Under the pieces are notes generated by a model, which was not told where the DNA came from, searched no databases, and saw only the letters and a program-made list of their open reading frames with translations. Both the position numbers and the translations under genes were made by a program. A stretch of DNA of 64,000 nt, taken from the NCBI GenBank assembly GCA_009760855.2, contig WPIO01000004.1, forward strand, positions 9,702,001 through 9,766,000, written 5' to 3'. Positions 40,965 to 54,500 of this stretch are shown piece after piece. Position 1 is the first letter of the stretch. Every line of letters begins with the position of its first letter. Origin of the DNA: Cristatella mucedo (lineage: Eukaryota > Bryozoa > Phylactolaemata > Cristatellidae).

Positions 40965-41880
40965 GCCTTGCAGACATTTGATCCTGGATGTCGGCAAATT
41001 TCCTTAAGTAAACGACGATAACATGGAGCTGCTGCTCAAAGGACACTCCAAACGTGCGGCTGGACTACAAGGCTTTGCTCTTCTAATGATAATATAAATA
41101 AATAAATAATAAAATGCGGTTGTTATGCGACCACCACACTGCTCTCGGAATTTAGGCGTCGTCTTCGACGGCTGCGTGAATTTTGAAAGCTTTGTTAAGA
41201 TTGCTTCCACAGCTTGCCCTCACATTAGATCCTTATCTAAGATTAGGAACTGTCTTCCACGGTGGCTTGCAAAAAAGTTACTAGCTCGTTAGTTTTGTCT
41301 TGGCTAGAACATTGTAATTCCCTTTTTGGCTGGGCTACCGAAAAAGGCCACTGGGTCACTGCAGCTGGCGATGAATATGGCTGCAACGCTAGTTTGAAAA
41401 TCCCAAATATTTATCCACGTGTCTCCTTTGCTGAAAGAACTTAGGTGGCTGATGGTCAATCAACGGGTACAGAGAAAAGTTCTTTCACTGATCAACAGAG
41501 CTTTCCACGGCTTCGGTCATCCATACCAAGCTGAACTGCTGCATCAGTTTCAGCCTCCTAGTTCACCCAGGTCCCCTATGACAATAAACTTGCCGTTCCA
41601 TTCCTATGCTTAAAAACCGCTAGCGACAGAAGCTTTTGCTTTGCAGGTCCTAGACTGTGGAACTCGCTTCGACAATTCTTACTCAACGACAACCACTCTC
41701 CTGCTGTCAACTGTAGTACTTGCTTTCCAGCCGTCCTGAGGTCCTGAGCTGCTATTCCCATGCTACTCACTGCCTCAACTGTTCTCCTGACTCAGCTATG
41801 CTTTTCACTTTCTCATAGTTTCTCGCGGTAAAGTCCGTTGGCTACGGAATGCGTACCGAAAGCTGCCGAGTCTGTGACTA
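40965..41880 (+). mobile_element. LINE family B, ORF2 C-terminal part
   Basis: Broken frames give a Trp-Met-Ser-Ala-Asn-Phe-Leu segment near 40986, a RNLGVVFDGCVNF-like block at about 41150, then the tail around 41500-41700 shared with the 5690 copy. Stops and shifts are numerous. Confidence 0.7.
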
Positions 41881-41885
41881 TGTAT

Positions 41886-41931
<46 letters not shown>
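41880..41931. repeat. (AT)n microsatellite
   Basis: TA repeats with tatacata variants, directly after the family B LINE copy. Confidence 0.9.
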
Positions 41932-41934
<3 letters not shown>

Positions 41935-42020
41935 TTGTGCAACGCCCTAAGACAACTTAAAATCTCTATCCAAGCGCTTTCCATAGCCACGGGCTTCGAG
42001 TCTGCCACCTTAGTCATCAA
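41932..42020 (-). mobile_element. SINE family B, 3' part, minus
   Basis: The plus strand reads caacgccctaagacaactta, then the complement of a B-box-like ggcagactcgaagcccg. It resembles the copy at 17805-17960. Confidence 0.5.
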
Positions 42021-42689
42021 CCAGCAAGGAAGGACCTGCGAATAGTGAGTTACATAAGTCGAGAAAGGATGTTACAAATGCATGGACCTCCTTAGATGTT
42101 ATATCCCATCTAAGCAGGCCAGCATTTGTGCTTAAAATCTTTAACAAAAAAATGACGATACTTTTCCTGATGTTATCTTGCCTTGTGAGCAGTAGCTAAA
42201 AAACTCCTGTCTGCTGTTTCAACTCAATATTTTATGGAGCGTGGGTTCAGCCTAGTCATCCTATCGTTTTCGAAGTAAATTAATTTTCTTTAGAATTGGC
42301 GGCTGCTAAGACTTATATGCTCTTTCTGGGTGACTTCTAAGTCAGAAACTGGCGAAATTTGTCACTCGATCAAGCCCGTCTATAACAACAACTTTCTCAG
42401 TAAATAGAATAAATATGACTTTTAGACTTGCCGATTGACAGCCAGTATAATAATTCAATGAAAATGTTTCGAAATATTTATCGTTAATTTTGTAAAAATG
42501 ATTATCTGCTGATTGCTAGGTATATTTCGAAGAATATCGGACTCATTCGCTGTTTTTTGGACCTGTCCATGGATATCAGACTTAATCAAAACCTTTTGCA
42601 TGTGACCATGTATTTACTGCATTTACGCAAAAAAATTTTGCAAACTCATCCACTGTCTTCGAGTGTAACTAGGCAACGAATGCCATTAA
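42021..42689. other. intergenic, LINE-like traces then no recognised element
   Basis: 42030-42150 keeps a LINE-like gtgagttacataagtcgag block in minus orientation. The rest is AT-rich with nothing recognisable. Confidence 0.4.
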
Positions 42690-43080
42690 TAATAAAACCA
42701 ATAATAATAATAATGCACTCGATAAAGCGCCCCCAGAGAACTCAATCTCTTTCTAGGCGCTTTACATTTGCTGTAAATGGAAATGTGATTGAATGATGAG
42801 TAATATCGTGCTTGAAAAACAACACGAATAACATGGTTAGGGGTGACGTGCACAGGGTCAGAATGCAAGTGTGGCTAGTGGCACCATGCACAGAGTCAGC
42901 ACGCATAAGCACATGAAGGATGAATCACAGGGACCCACTAAATGCTGTGCTAAATAGGTGTGTTTTGAAGTTCTTTTTAAATGTGGTCGAAGCAGGGTTG
43001 TTCTGACGCAAGTCGGGAGGGAGTTCCAGGCTTTGGGAGCATACGAACTAAATGCACGGTCTCCAAAGGATTTGAGGTTA
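42690..43080 (-). mobile_element. LINE family A 3' end, minus
   Basis: The plus strand starts with (AAT)n, then gcgcccccagagaactcaat, aggcgctttacatttgctgt, and gagttccaggctttgggagc near 43020. It ends about 240 bp before the LRRC40 start codon. Confidence 0.85.
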
Positions 43081-43322
43081 TTAAAAAAGAGACACCCTCC
43101 TTACTATGAAAAATTGCACCGATTTTTTGAATTTCAGAGGTTTTAAGGCTACTGATGGTAAATGAACCATATTTTAAGCGATCTGCCAGTCATTCGGGCT
43201 CAGCTGCACTGAGCCCATGGATGGGGGGGGGGGCTGCTTCTGCACTCAAGGTTCCGGTTGGGTCAAGCCACGCCTTTTACTACCCGGCGTGGCTGTTGGC
43301 GGTTCTTGGCCTAAAACCGATA

Positions 43323-46308
43323 ATGAACCGAAGGAGGCCTTTTGGAAATGCAAAGGGAAAGGACCAGGCTAACAATGGATCTGCTTCAGTAAATGCGGCT
43401 GTTCTCAAGCAAGCGAGAGCGACAGGCTGCCTCAATTTATCGAATCGATCGTTGAGCGTGGGTAAGGAGTGTCGTGCTACCGTGTCTGTTAACGCTTTAC
43501 GTTCGCACACCAGCCTTTAACTCTGCAGTGAAGTATCATTGTACCAAATTCTTACTCTTAGCATGTGCCAACGGCTGCTTACTGTGGCTAACAGCCACGC
43601 TAAATGAACAGCCCCAGTTCATCCGGGAGCCGCGATGGGAATGCCTGGCTGGCGAGGAATCTGCATGCATAACGCGTTAGCTCTCTGCCCAGACATCTCC
43701 CTGTCCTTACCGCTTACTGTCAGACTTAATGAAAGCTGCTTCGCGCTAGTCTGCCTGGGGGTGGTGATGCGCCGTGCTCATACGCCGCAGTTGTCCTGAG
43801 CTTCCGACTGAACGTTGTTGGCCGATTTCCGCACAGACCGCTAAAATTCAAAATGTTCCCTTAGCGCCGTAGGGTTCCATACTTTGTTTTTGCGTATGAA
43901 AAAATTCCCTGCGACAGCTAGGCAGCCTCTGGGAGTGCAACGCAGATTGCACTACTTACTGGACGGCTTTCGGGCACCTGGACGAGTTGCATGTAATTAC
44001 TAGCGAGAGAAGTAGCCATCGAGTGAGCCTTCAATTTTTCTGCTTTGCCAATGCCTAACGCCTGTCTTCTCAGTTCGCCGCCATGGTTTTTATGCGTTCG
44101 CCTTTAATGTAGGTCAGCAGAGCACACACGGTGTACTGTTCGTTCTCTTTGTGTCCCGTTTGCTGCCGCTTAACTGACCTGCTTTCCTTACCACGTTTTT
44201 GCCCTCGGAGAACCGGGTCTCGTAGCAGCCATTTGTGTGAATCCGAAAATTAGGCAGCTGCCGCGGTAGAGGCACGCTGTGGGGACTCGATTCGGCGAAA
44301 CTTAGCGTACAGAAAAGCAATCATGGAGCATACTATTGTACGACTGATGGCCAACAGTGTGCTCGTCCAGAACGGCATTGTACAAAAATGTAAAGCTAAG
44401 CACCAAGGAAAGGGGTGTGCAGGTGAAGTGGGACTGAACAGATTACAGAGCGCAGCATCTGCATTGCTGCATCTGATACCGATAAAGCCGGATGTCGGTG
44501 TGCTGCTTCTCTCTATCCGGTCTGTAGATCAAGATGTCAATGCCAAAGTGTGTTGGTGCTGGCATAGCCCTGCGAACGTGCATGCTCGCACGCGCATGCG
44601 TGAGAGAGACATGCGCGTGCATGGACACTTTTTGCGTATGCTTGCACATTTATTCACTTGCTTACACATAGCTCTGTGTCTCTCTTTCTATCCTTGTCGC
44701 ATTCTCGTATTACATGTATCTCTCTCTCCATCTTAAATGTTGGCAGTTGTAACACGTGAATGCACTCCCACGTGCCCGAATATGTATATGTGCACGTATG
44801 CATGCACATGTAGCATGTACACAGGTGAAGCTGGTCGTGCCTTGGCCTGCTTGCCTTAAAATGGTATCTTCAACTTGTGTGCATTTTAGCAGGAGCGGCA
44901 CGGGGCTGACCGCAAAAGTGTGTGTGCTTAGCTATGTCCGGCTCGGCTCGAAACGACTTGCAGCTGGCCCAGTGTGCACGTCACGTGTCGCCAGGAAGTG
45001 GCAGCACTTACAGGCCTCACGCTCTGTAATAAGCACTGGGTCTACTCTGTGTGTGAGAGCACAGCTCCAGCTCGGCTCTGTGAGTTGACAGTGCAAAGGA
45101 GCTTGACGCTGCTGACACAGCCAGCCCACCATTCTTTAGTGGGCCTGTACATGGGCAGCTGGATGCTGGCAGGAGTTGGCTTCTGCTACGAACCACTCAA
45201 ACTGTTGGAGCTGTGCGTTTAGGCTCTCGAGGCATGCGACTGTGACTCCATCATTTTTTGCAGTGCCCGACACCGTATGGAGGATCAACGTCGATGTGCC
45301 GACGGAAGCTCGAGACGCTGGCTTTGGCGAAGGCGAGCGCTGGTGGGACCAGGTCGAGCTAAACAAGCTGATTCTTGCTTCGAATCAGCTAAAGCAGCTG
45401 TCTGCCGACCTGCGGCTGCTCACCGGCCTCGTAACGCTAGACGTAAGCAGCAGCAGCAACCCAGCATTGTGAACCGCAGCAGCTTGAACCGGGCATCGGC
45501 GGCGTGGACTGCCACTGCTACTGCCTGTCCGCCTCTGCTACGTCGGACCATTCGCCGGCCTGATCTCGATTGCTTGGGCAATCACGGGCTTTTCTCTCTT
45601 TGTGCTGCAACTTTTTCCCGTTCTAGTTTCCGCTTATTCCTTTGAGCAGCAGAGAGCTCGTGCGTCGGCCGCCCTGCATCTAACTACCCATCCCACCATA
45701 CCACCAGCCCCTAAGCCAACCCCCCCTTGGATTTGCTAGGTTCATGACAACGAGCTCGACGACTTGCCGCACGGTATTGGAGAGCTGCAACGACTGCAGA
45801 AGCTGAACGTGAGGCAAGGAGCTCGCTTGCGCAGCGTCCTCTGACCCCGGAGCATGTGCGCTTTGTCCTCGGTCACCCTTCCCATTGATCGGTGTCATTG
45901 TTCGCTGTGCTGAGCTGTTTCGGGTGAGCTCGGCCGGTTTTCGCGATGCTCTCCAATTCGGTTCTGTCTGTCGTTCGTTATGCATTCTCGTGCCGTGGGC
46001 GACCAGCGTGTTGCCGACAGTGTCTCCGACTTGGTCTCCGACTTGGTCTTGACCTGGTCTCTGACTGTACCTTGGGCAGCTATTAACCTCATGCAAGCAC
46101 AGCTTGCATTCTGAGCAACACTGGGCATGTGCTGCTGCCTCTGCTTCTGCAGTAGAACATGAAGCCGTGGGTAATTTCATCTTATCAGCAGCAGGGGCAT
46201 GACCTTAGCAGCTTGCTCGTCCTGCTGTAATGACAAAACACTGACTTTGATTGCACTGCCAGGTCTAATTAAACTTACTTTAAATTGTAGGTATTGGTAT
46301 GAGGAATG

Positions 46309-46364
<56 letters not shown>

Positions 46365-49344
46365 TGTGTGTGTGTCTGTGTCTATTTGTGTGTCTCTGTG
46401 TCTGTGTCTGTATGTGTGTATAAGTGAAAAGTGGATGGCGTTTGCATTTTTGCAGTGCCATGCGTGTGCCTGGTGAAGCTGTATCACTAGGGTTTGTACA
46501 TAGATCGGAAGTCGTATGCTTGGTTGACTGCCACGCATGTGCTGCAGAATCAGCTCTCGTGAAGCCTTTGAAGAATGCAGGTGCTGCAGACATAACCGAT
46601 CCAGTGCTGTAGCTCCATCGTCTGTCGATGAGACTCACCATTGTACCTGTCATTCATCTGGATTCGCTCCTGAGACGACGGGTCTAGGTTGCTCCAAAGT
46701 TTATGGTGCTTTGCTCTTGTTTGATTTGTTGAAGGAGCTGCCGTAGCACTGCTTTTTTGAGTAGATACTTTGGTGGCAATGTCCCTGCTCTGCTGGTCAA
46801 GTTCTGCTTGGTTAACCCATTCCTTACCTTGCTAGGCGGCGGGCTGTTGTAGTCATAACCGAATCAAGTCATTGCCTGATGCGATCGCTGACCTCCACAG
46901 TCTTCTGGTGCTACATGCACAGCACAACACACTGAATTCTCTCTCCGGTCGCATTTTGGAGCGGCTGATACACCTGGAGGACCTCGTATGTATTCGAGCA
47001 TTGCACGCTTCGGCCTGCTGGCAGCTGCTTCTCAGCCTCGTGTCCCCTGCTTCCTATGAATGTATTGGAAGCAACTAGTGTAGCACAGTTTTAAGACCGT
47101 GCTATGTAGCGAAAGTTCTCTCAATGAGACCGTAGATTTAGCCCGGCGACCCATGTCTAGATGCTACCCGAATACATCCGCCCTAAATTTGTCTTAATTT
47201 TCACTTGCAGATAGAACACTGTAGGGTTTGATTTACTGTATGTCTATTTTCAACTGTGACTCCACGAAGCCATTAAGACGAGGAATTTGCTGGAGAGCTT
47301 TTTCTCTCTTGCGCTTGCAGGAAGCATGGGCGGCTCGGTGGCTTTCTCTGTGCACGCCGTAGCCAACTGACTTGCCACCCTATTGCGCCATTATCGAGGT
47401 TGTCCTGGCGCTGCTAGTGGCAAGGGCTTTGCTGCCTAGCCACGTGTTTCTCACGTGACCAGTGGCTGAATGGTTACGTTCCATCATTCATTGTAATAGT
47501 AGGCATTCCGTGTGAATCTGTGTTTGCATCGTCAGATGTCTAGCTCTGTCGATTAGGTTATTTTTTTAGCATTTCTCAGCAAATGAGTTTGCTAGTTTAA
47601 TTGAGAAGATTTGAGAAAATTAGCTGCTCCAATTCTGACCGTATGTCAGTGAGTTAGTCATTTAGCCTGCATTCGTTGATCTAGGTGGTATCTCCTTGGC
47701 CCAATTGATTTTAATTCTTGGATACTCTATTAGACCACACCGTGCCTTGCATCGCATGGGCACTGTCACTAGTTATAGGGAACTCCATTGGCAGTACCAA
47801 CTTAAAAAACTAGATATCTATGATTATTAAACTGCAAAATGATTTATGGGTAAACAAAACTGAACTTACTGCTTTTCTGCATGGTTTATAGGTCGAAAGA
47901 GCTTCATTGCTATAGGTTGTCATAAAAAGAAAATAAATGAATTTTACTGTCAGCATCTTTTGGCAGCTTTGTTTGATTTAGTTTAGTGATAGCCCACGGA
48001 AATGGGTCAGGTGTCACGTGGCTTTATTTAGTCAAGAATTGCTAGGTGCAGCAGTGCCCCCTGGAGCTCTGGGAGGCTTAGAGAGACACATTGCTCAAAG
48101 TGCTACAGTCTCGCACTCGTACTAACTTTATTCCTTCTGGGCCATCCCCCTTGCCCACCCACCCCCTCTCGGGTTCGTCACTGGCTAAGCAGATTATGCT
48201 ATCATTTTGTTACTCAGGCATTGTGAAGGTGTGTAACAATAATAATAATAATGATAATACATTGGATATAGCACCCTCAGAGAACTCAATCTCTTTCTAG
48301 GCGCTTTACATTTGCTGCAAAGGAAGCACGATCGAACGGTTAGTGGTATCACGCTTGATAGACAACAAGAATAACATGGTTCGGGGTGACATGCACAGGG
48401 TCAGCATGCAAATATGGATAGTGGCAGTATGCACAGTGTCAGCACGCATAAGCACGTAAAGGGCGAATCACATGGACCCACTAAATGCTGTCATAAATAG
48501 GTGCGTTTTTAATTTTCTTACTAAATGTGGTTAAGTCAGGGGATGTTGTGTTGCAAGTCGGAAGTGATCTCCAGACTTTGGGAGCATACGAACTAAAGGC
48601 ACGATCGCCAGAGGATGTGAGGTCTGTACTAGGTATTGGTAAACGATTAGATTCCGAAAAGCGGGCGGTAAGATGCTTGGCCTGGTGGGGGAGTAGATCT
48701 GATTGGTAGGCTGGAGCCAAAGATGGGAAGGACCTAAAAGTGAGTGACAGAACCTTAAAGTCGATTCGTTGCTTGACTGGGAGCCAGTGCAGGTCGGCGA
48801 GAAGTGGTGTGATGTGGCAACTGCTACACTCACGACAGACAAGCCTAGCTGCAGAGTTTTGCACAAGCTGTAAATGCATGATTGCACATGCCGGTAGACC
48901 AGCAAGCAGTGAGTTACAGAAGTCGAGCCTTGATGTCACAAATGCATGGCCCAATTTAGATGTGGTATCCCTGCCTAAGCAAGTCTGAATTTTAGAAATG
49001 TTATGTTGCTGAAAGTAGGCAGACTTAACTATTGAGCTGATGTGGTCGTTTAATGAAAAGTCACTTTGGAACAGGTTGCCTAGATTTCGTGCAGATTCAA
49101 CAGGTCGTATGCTGGCAGAGCCGATTGTGGGCGTTAACCTTTCCAATTTCTGAATCACACTTGGTTTGCCCATAGCCAGTAAGTTGATTTTTATCATCAT
49201 TCAATTTAAGAAATTTTGCTGCCATCCATGTGCAAATGTCATCAATACATGCAGTAAGGGAGTTAAGAGAATTTGACGTGCTTGAGGGCTGGAAGGGATC
49301 AAAGCATAGGTATAACTGAGTGTCATCTGCATAGAAGTTAAAGC

Positions 49345-49393
<49 letters not shown>

Positions 49394-51460
49394 ATTTGCT
49401 TCGGGACAGAAGTGGTTGCACGTGATCTCAGGAAAAAGCTAGTTGAACATGCTGCACATCGAAGGCTGGAGCACAGTAGACATGACAGCTCAAGTATTTG
49501 ATTCTTGTGCAAGTGAAAGGACCTTGCAGAAATGGAAGAGGCAAACAGCAGCACCGGGTGCAAATGCATGTGGCTAACCGGGGCTCTTCGGGCTGTGGCT
49601 TTGGTTGAATCGACACTTTACAGTTCGTTTATCTTCTCTATGAATAGACTCAGAGGCTTTGGTTTTCAGAAACTGCATTCTTTACTTTGTCAATTGTTTA
49701 GGCTCTAATGCCACAAGGAGGTGTACCCACGGTACTCTTTACTCTAGCCGCCTCACCTAACTCTTTGCTTTAACTCTCACTCAAGCTCACTTCTGACTCT
49801 GTGCCTCTAACCAACCTCGAATCCTCTGAAGACTTCCTCCAGTATATTATGCTCCCAAAGGCTGGAACTCACTACCGACTGAAATCGCGACATCCCCTGA
49901 CATGGAGACTTTTGATTTAAAAGGAGATTTAAAAGCAGTTACAACCTACCTGTTCCTCACTGCCTTTGCTAGGTTCACGTGCATCGTCCTTAGAGTATGT
50001 ATGCATTCTGAAACTGTGCACGTTGTCAGTGGTGGAGCTCGGATTTTCATCCGGGGGTAAGACCTACAAATTCTGATGTAAGGAGCAAGACCCGCAAGAT
50101 TTTTATGTAGGCATGCTAGACATGCAATTAATGAAAAATTATAGTGCACAAATATCATATTTATTTGACAGAAGCTCAGTGGTTACTCATCGAGTGGAAC
50201 TAAGACACAATTTTGTCGTTGGTGATGGCCGGGGATCGTAGGCATAGGTGGGGGGAGGCAAATTACCCCTGCCCCCTGGCTCTGCCACTGCATGTAATCA
50301 CTAACCAATTGATGGGCTTTCTTTCCAGTGGTGCTCTCTCGATCCTGCATTGGGCAGTCGAGGATTGTCCACTGCAAGGGTGAAGAAAGCCGTTACGACT
50401 CTTCTGCTGCCATACAAATGAGGTTACTAAGTCAGCTAGCCTTTTTTGGCGTTAGAAAATGCACCGCCCAGTGTCGTCCAGAAGACATGCCACCTAGCAC
50501 CACGTATGCATGCTCGCTGCCAAAGAACGCTTCCGTGCGTCGAGTGGATCGAGCGGCTGTTGCTGGATCCTCTGAGAATGCCTAGAATGAGTAAGATCCA
50601 ATTTCCAATTCCACACTTGAAGCCAACCGACGCCGACCTACCGCCATCCACAGACCCGAACGAATTCCTTCGCCGCCGAGAGTTTATGTCAAGTGCTTAT
50701 TAAGAGATTTATTCTCTCATGGTGCTATAAAATATGGTATTATTATTATTGTTAATTAAGGAACCGTGTCAGAGTTTCATAAGACAATGGCTAGCATAGA
50801 TCCCCGAGTAAAGCAGAAGTAAAGCTTTCGAGTATATCGATGCTTCTTTAATGTGTTTTCGTGCTAGTTTTTCATTGGTTTGACAGAAAGCTAGGAGTAT
50901 AGAGAGTATTGGAGTGCCACCTCTCTAGAGCCACTCATTGAGACGGGTGGCGCTTGTTGTACAGCCTATGTCAAGAGCCTAGAACAAGAATTCTTTTCTC
51001 TGAGCTGGCTGTGCAAATGTCTGATGATGATGGTTATTATCATTATGTAAACTTTGATGAGAGGGTGAACTCGAATGCCATGTCTGAACGAGTGTGGCAC
51101 CTGTGAGTATGTGAAGCTTGTTAACAGGTATGCTTTCGAGCTGCAGCTGCATTACTTCACTATGATGACGTTTTAGGACCTGTCAAACAATCAGCTGGCT
51201 GAGCTACCTGACGAGATGGGTAACCTGGTGCGGCTAACTCGTCTTAATGTGAGCGAAAACAAGTTGACGAGTCTGCCGGCAGCTGTGGGCCGCTTATCTG
51301 GTACGCTTGCCTAGTACCGAGTTAGCGCATGCCTGTTGTGTGTACTGATCAGGCATTCGATACCAGGTGCGGGTGGGTTTTATTTTTACCTATTTACAGA
51401 AATAAGTTTGCAGAAGTTCTCTGCTCGTTAAGGGCGTTGCTTGTTAGTGTTGCTAGGAGC

Positions 51461-51530
<70 letters not shown>

Positions 51531-54500
51531 TTGCACATGCTATAGTTTTGTGATAGTCTTGGTGGTTGGTGATTTGGCTGGCTGTCTAGTCGTTTGACTT
51601 GGCAAAGCTATCGTCCCTAGGTCATGTTTGCGGGAGAGACACTTGCAAGTTGAGGGACTAGGCTGAGCTTCTGCTACTGGGACGTTGGCAAGCGCTATAA
51701 TACAGACGATATTTTTGAATTAGGACAGTAATGTCTTTTTGAAACACTCTGCAGGTTTTGTTACTATAGTTACAAGCATCACATCGTGCGGTCGCTGCTA
51801 GAATGTTTGTCATTTCGCAGCTTGGCAGATCACGGTTTTCACTTTGTGACGAGAGCAATAGTAGGTTTGCATGTAGAAACGACGAATGCTCGGCCTGCAC
51901 CGACATACTCCATCGTGACCGAGCATCGTAATCGTTATGCGCAAATTCAGAAGTAGAAGCACTTGTTCTAGCGGTAACCCTATTTGAAGCAGTCCGTCGT
52001 TTGTGACCAGTTACTTGCACGCCCCACGTCCAAAGAATCGTTGGTTTTTGGGGGGCTCGTGGGTGAAACATGCCGAAATGTGCTCGCCTCGCAGCAGCTG
52101 TCACTGCTATTTGCTCTCTCCGCTCTTGTGCACATACACGGTGGTCGGAACTTGAGCAGGGCTTCGCCAGCTAGGCTTTAGGGCACAGTCGAACTGGGTA
52201 TGTGACCTCTCAGCTTTCATGGCATGGCTTTGCCAACTTGCAATTGTAAGGGATCAGCTTTTTTATGTAAAAACATCTTTTCACTGGTCGTCGTAGACAC
52301 TGTTCACTGCGTAATTCTTAAGTCGCTATTTCGACTGGCATTTTGTGGTCTCGCCTGGCATTGTTAGGCTTATAACCCATAAGAGTTTGCTCTGCTTGGT
52401 CGTTTCGGCTATCACACTATAAAGGCAGCCACCCTACACAAGGTGATTGGGGGAATATGCATGCGGTTGAGCTTCAGCAGATTGATATGAACTTCAAATG
52501 ATCTTCACTTTAAAGGGGTTTGCACTAACCAAAATTTAGATTATGAACTATTTCAGATGGTTTACAAGTGACTGGCTTACACCAGTGAAAAGTCATGGAA
52601 AATGTTAGTGTTGCATAGTATTATGATTCTTTAATACAATTATTTTTACAATCCAGGCCCGAACGTCGCCTGGCCTAGTGGTAAGCCTAGCGTAGCTGGT
52701 GAGCCCGGCCTTATTTTCTGTGTGAGGTACATAATTCAGGAACCCTGGCAGAGGCAGTGGCTGCATTTGAACTACAGCAGCAAAGCGATCATAATCACGC
52801 ACGATCGCACCGAATGGTATCGTTGCCAAGAGCCGGCAAATCCACAGTGGCAGCTGGCTCGGTTGTGAGAGAGCGCTAATCGACAGGCCGGTCGGCGCCC
52901 GCGCATGCCGACAGGACGAGTGGCACAAGTGGCAGGCATTTAAATGTCCATAAGCGCATAAAAAACACACATTATTTGAACATGTCTTAGCTGTATCGGT
53001 TTCCATATTCGACGCTCATATAACGACTTCAATTTCGGAAATTTCTGCAACGATTAGGAAAAGGTTGTAATGCTTTGTGAACCTTTAAGCAGAATGACAC
53101 CAAGGAATGACACTCCATAATGGTAAAAAAGCTTTTTAAAATCCTCTCTCAGTCTTTGTCACCAGTGTAGCCACATCGTCCTGCGCCCCTCCCCTCGGAT
53201 GCCGATGTTCCTTTGTTCGAGTAGGAAACGCTTTTGCCACGATTTCTCGTGAAATCGACAGCTTTATCGAGGCTGCCTCTGCAGCAAAAATCGTGGCACG
53301 CCTCCCCAATCACTCGAAAGCTTGTGCAAAATGTGTGTGCTGCCAGTGTGCAATCCGGGGCTGCACGCCGTGGACGCTCTGCCAGCCGCTGATGCAGATG
53401 CACTTCTCTCGTTTATTGATTGAATCTTGTTGGCACCGATTTCCCTTTTTGTTTTAGCTCTGAAGTTTATGGATGCCAGCCACAACAACTTGACAGAGGC
53501 ACCCGCAGGCCTGGGCGATCTCGCCCACCTCGAGATGCTCTATCTGGGTCACAATCAGCTGTCGAAGCTGCCGCTGCTCAGCGGCTGTACCGGTCTAAAG
53601 GTGAGGAGCTGCCTGATTGGCTGCAGCATTGTAGAGTAGTTGGGTGCCTGCTGCTTCATAGTTCGAAGCGTGGGTTTTATCAGAAGTTCAGCCGGCAGGC
53701 TGGGAATGCCAGCTGTTTCAGTCGAAAATCTGTCGGGCAAAGATAAAGATCGTCTTCATATTTTTGGGGCTGTAGTCTTTGCAGATGCGAATCTCTTTTT
53801 TATCTAGTCGGCATCGTACTGCAGAATCGAAAAGCTGCCTTTTCTAAATCTCTTAAACGACTCTGGTCTGTTCATAAAACAAGGCTTGCCCCTGGGTCTT
53901 AGCCCAAGAGCTAAGACACTTGCTCTTCACGACCCAGGTCGTGGATGTAAGTCCTGCAGTGGGCGATCCTGTATTGCCAACTGTAAACGGTGGTAATAGC
54001 CTTTAAAACTCTTCTGCTGCTATACCAATGAGGCTGTTAAATTAGCTAAGTTCTTTTGGCCAAAACACCTGCGGCCGAAACCGAACCGCCTGGCTGTGTC
54101 TTAAGCAGCACAGCACCGCCCGCCCCCTTCAACACCTCACAGGGCCAGCCGAGCGCAAACCAATCAGCATCTGAATGGCTGTACAGGGACGCCAGCACCT
54201 CACGTTAAAATGTTCGGCCTCTAATTGTGAATCGACTGCCCAGGAACTTGGCCTAGCATTGAACAAGGCAGTAACTGGCTGTAGTTACAGGCCTGGATGC
54301 AGATTGAAGCAATTATTTTTCTTTGTTGCATTTATGCTACTTTTCCACGGATAATTATCGGTGGGAACAATGCTTAGAAGTAGTTGTACACGTGCCACAG
54401 TTAGCTTGCCACGGGTCACGTTTTGCAGCCCCTATTCATTTGCGTATCTTCACAACGGTCAGGCCTCTGGTTACTGTTTGTTTGCTATGTTTACGGTTTG

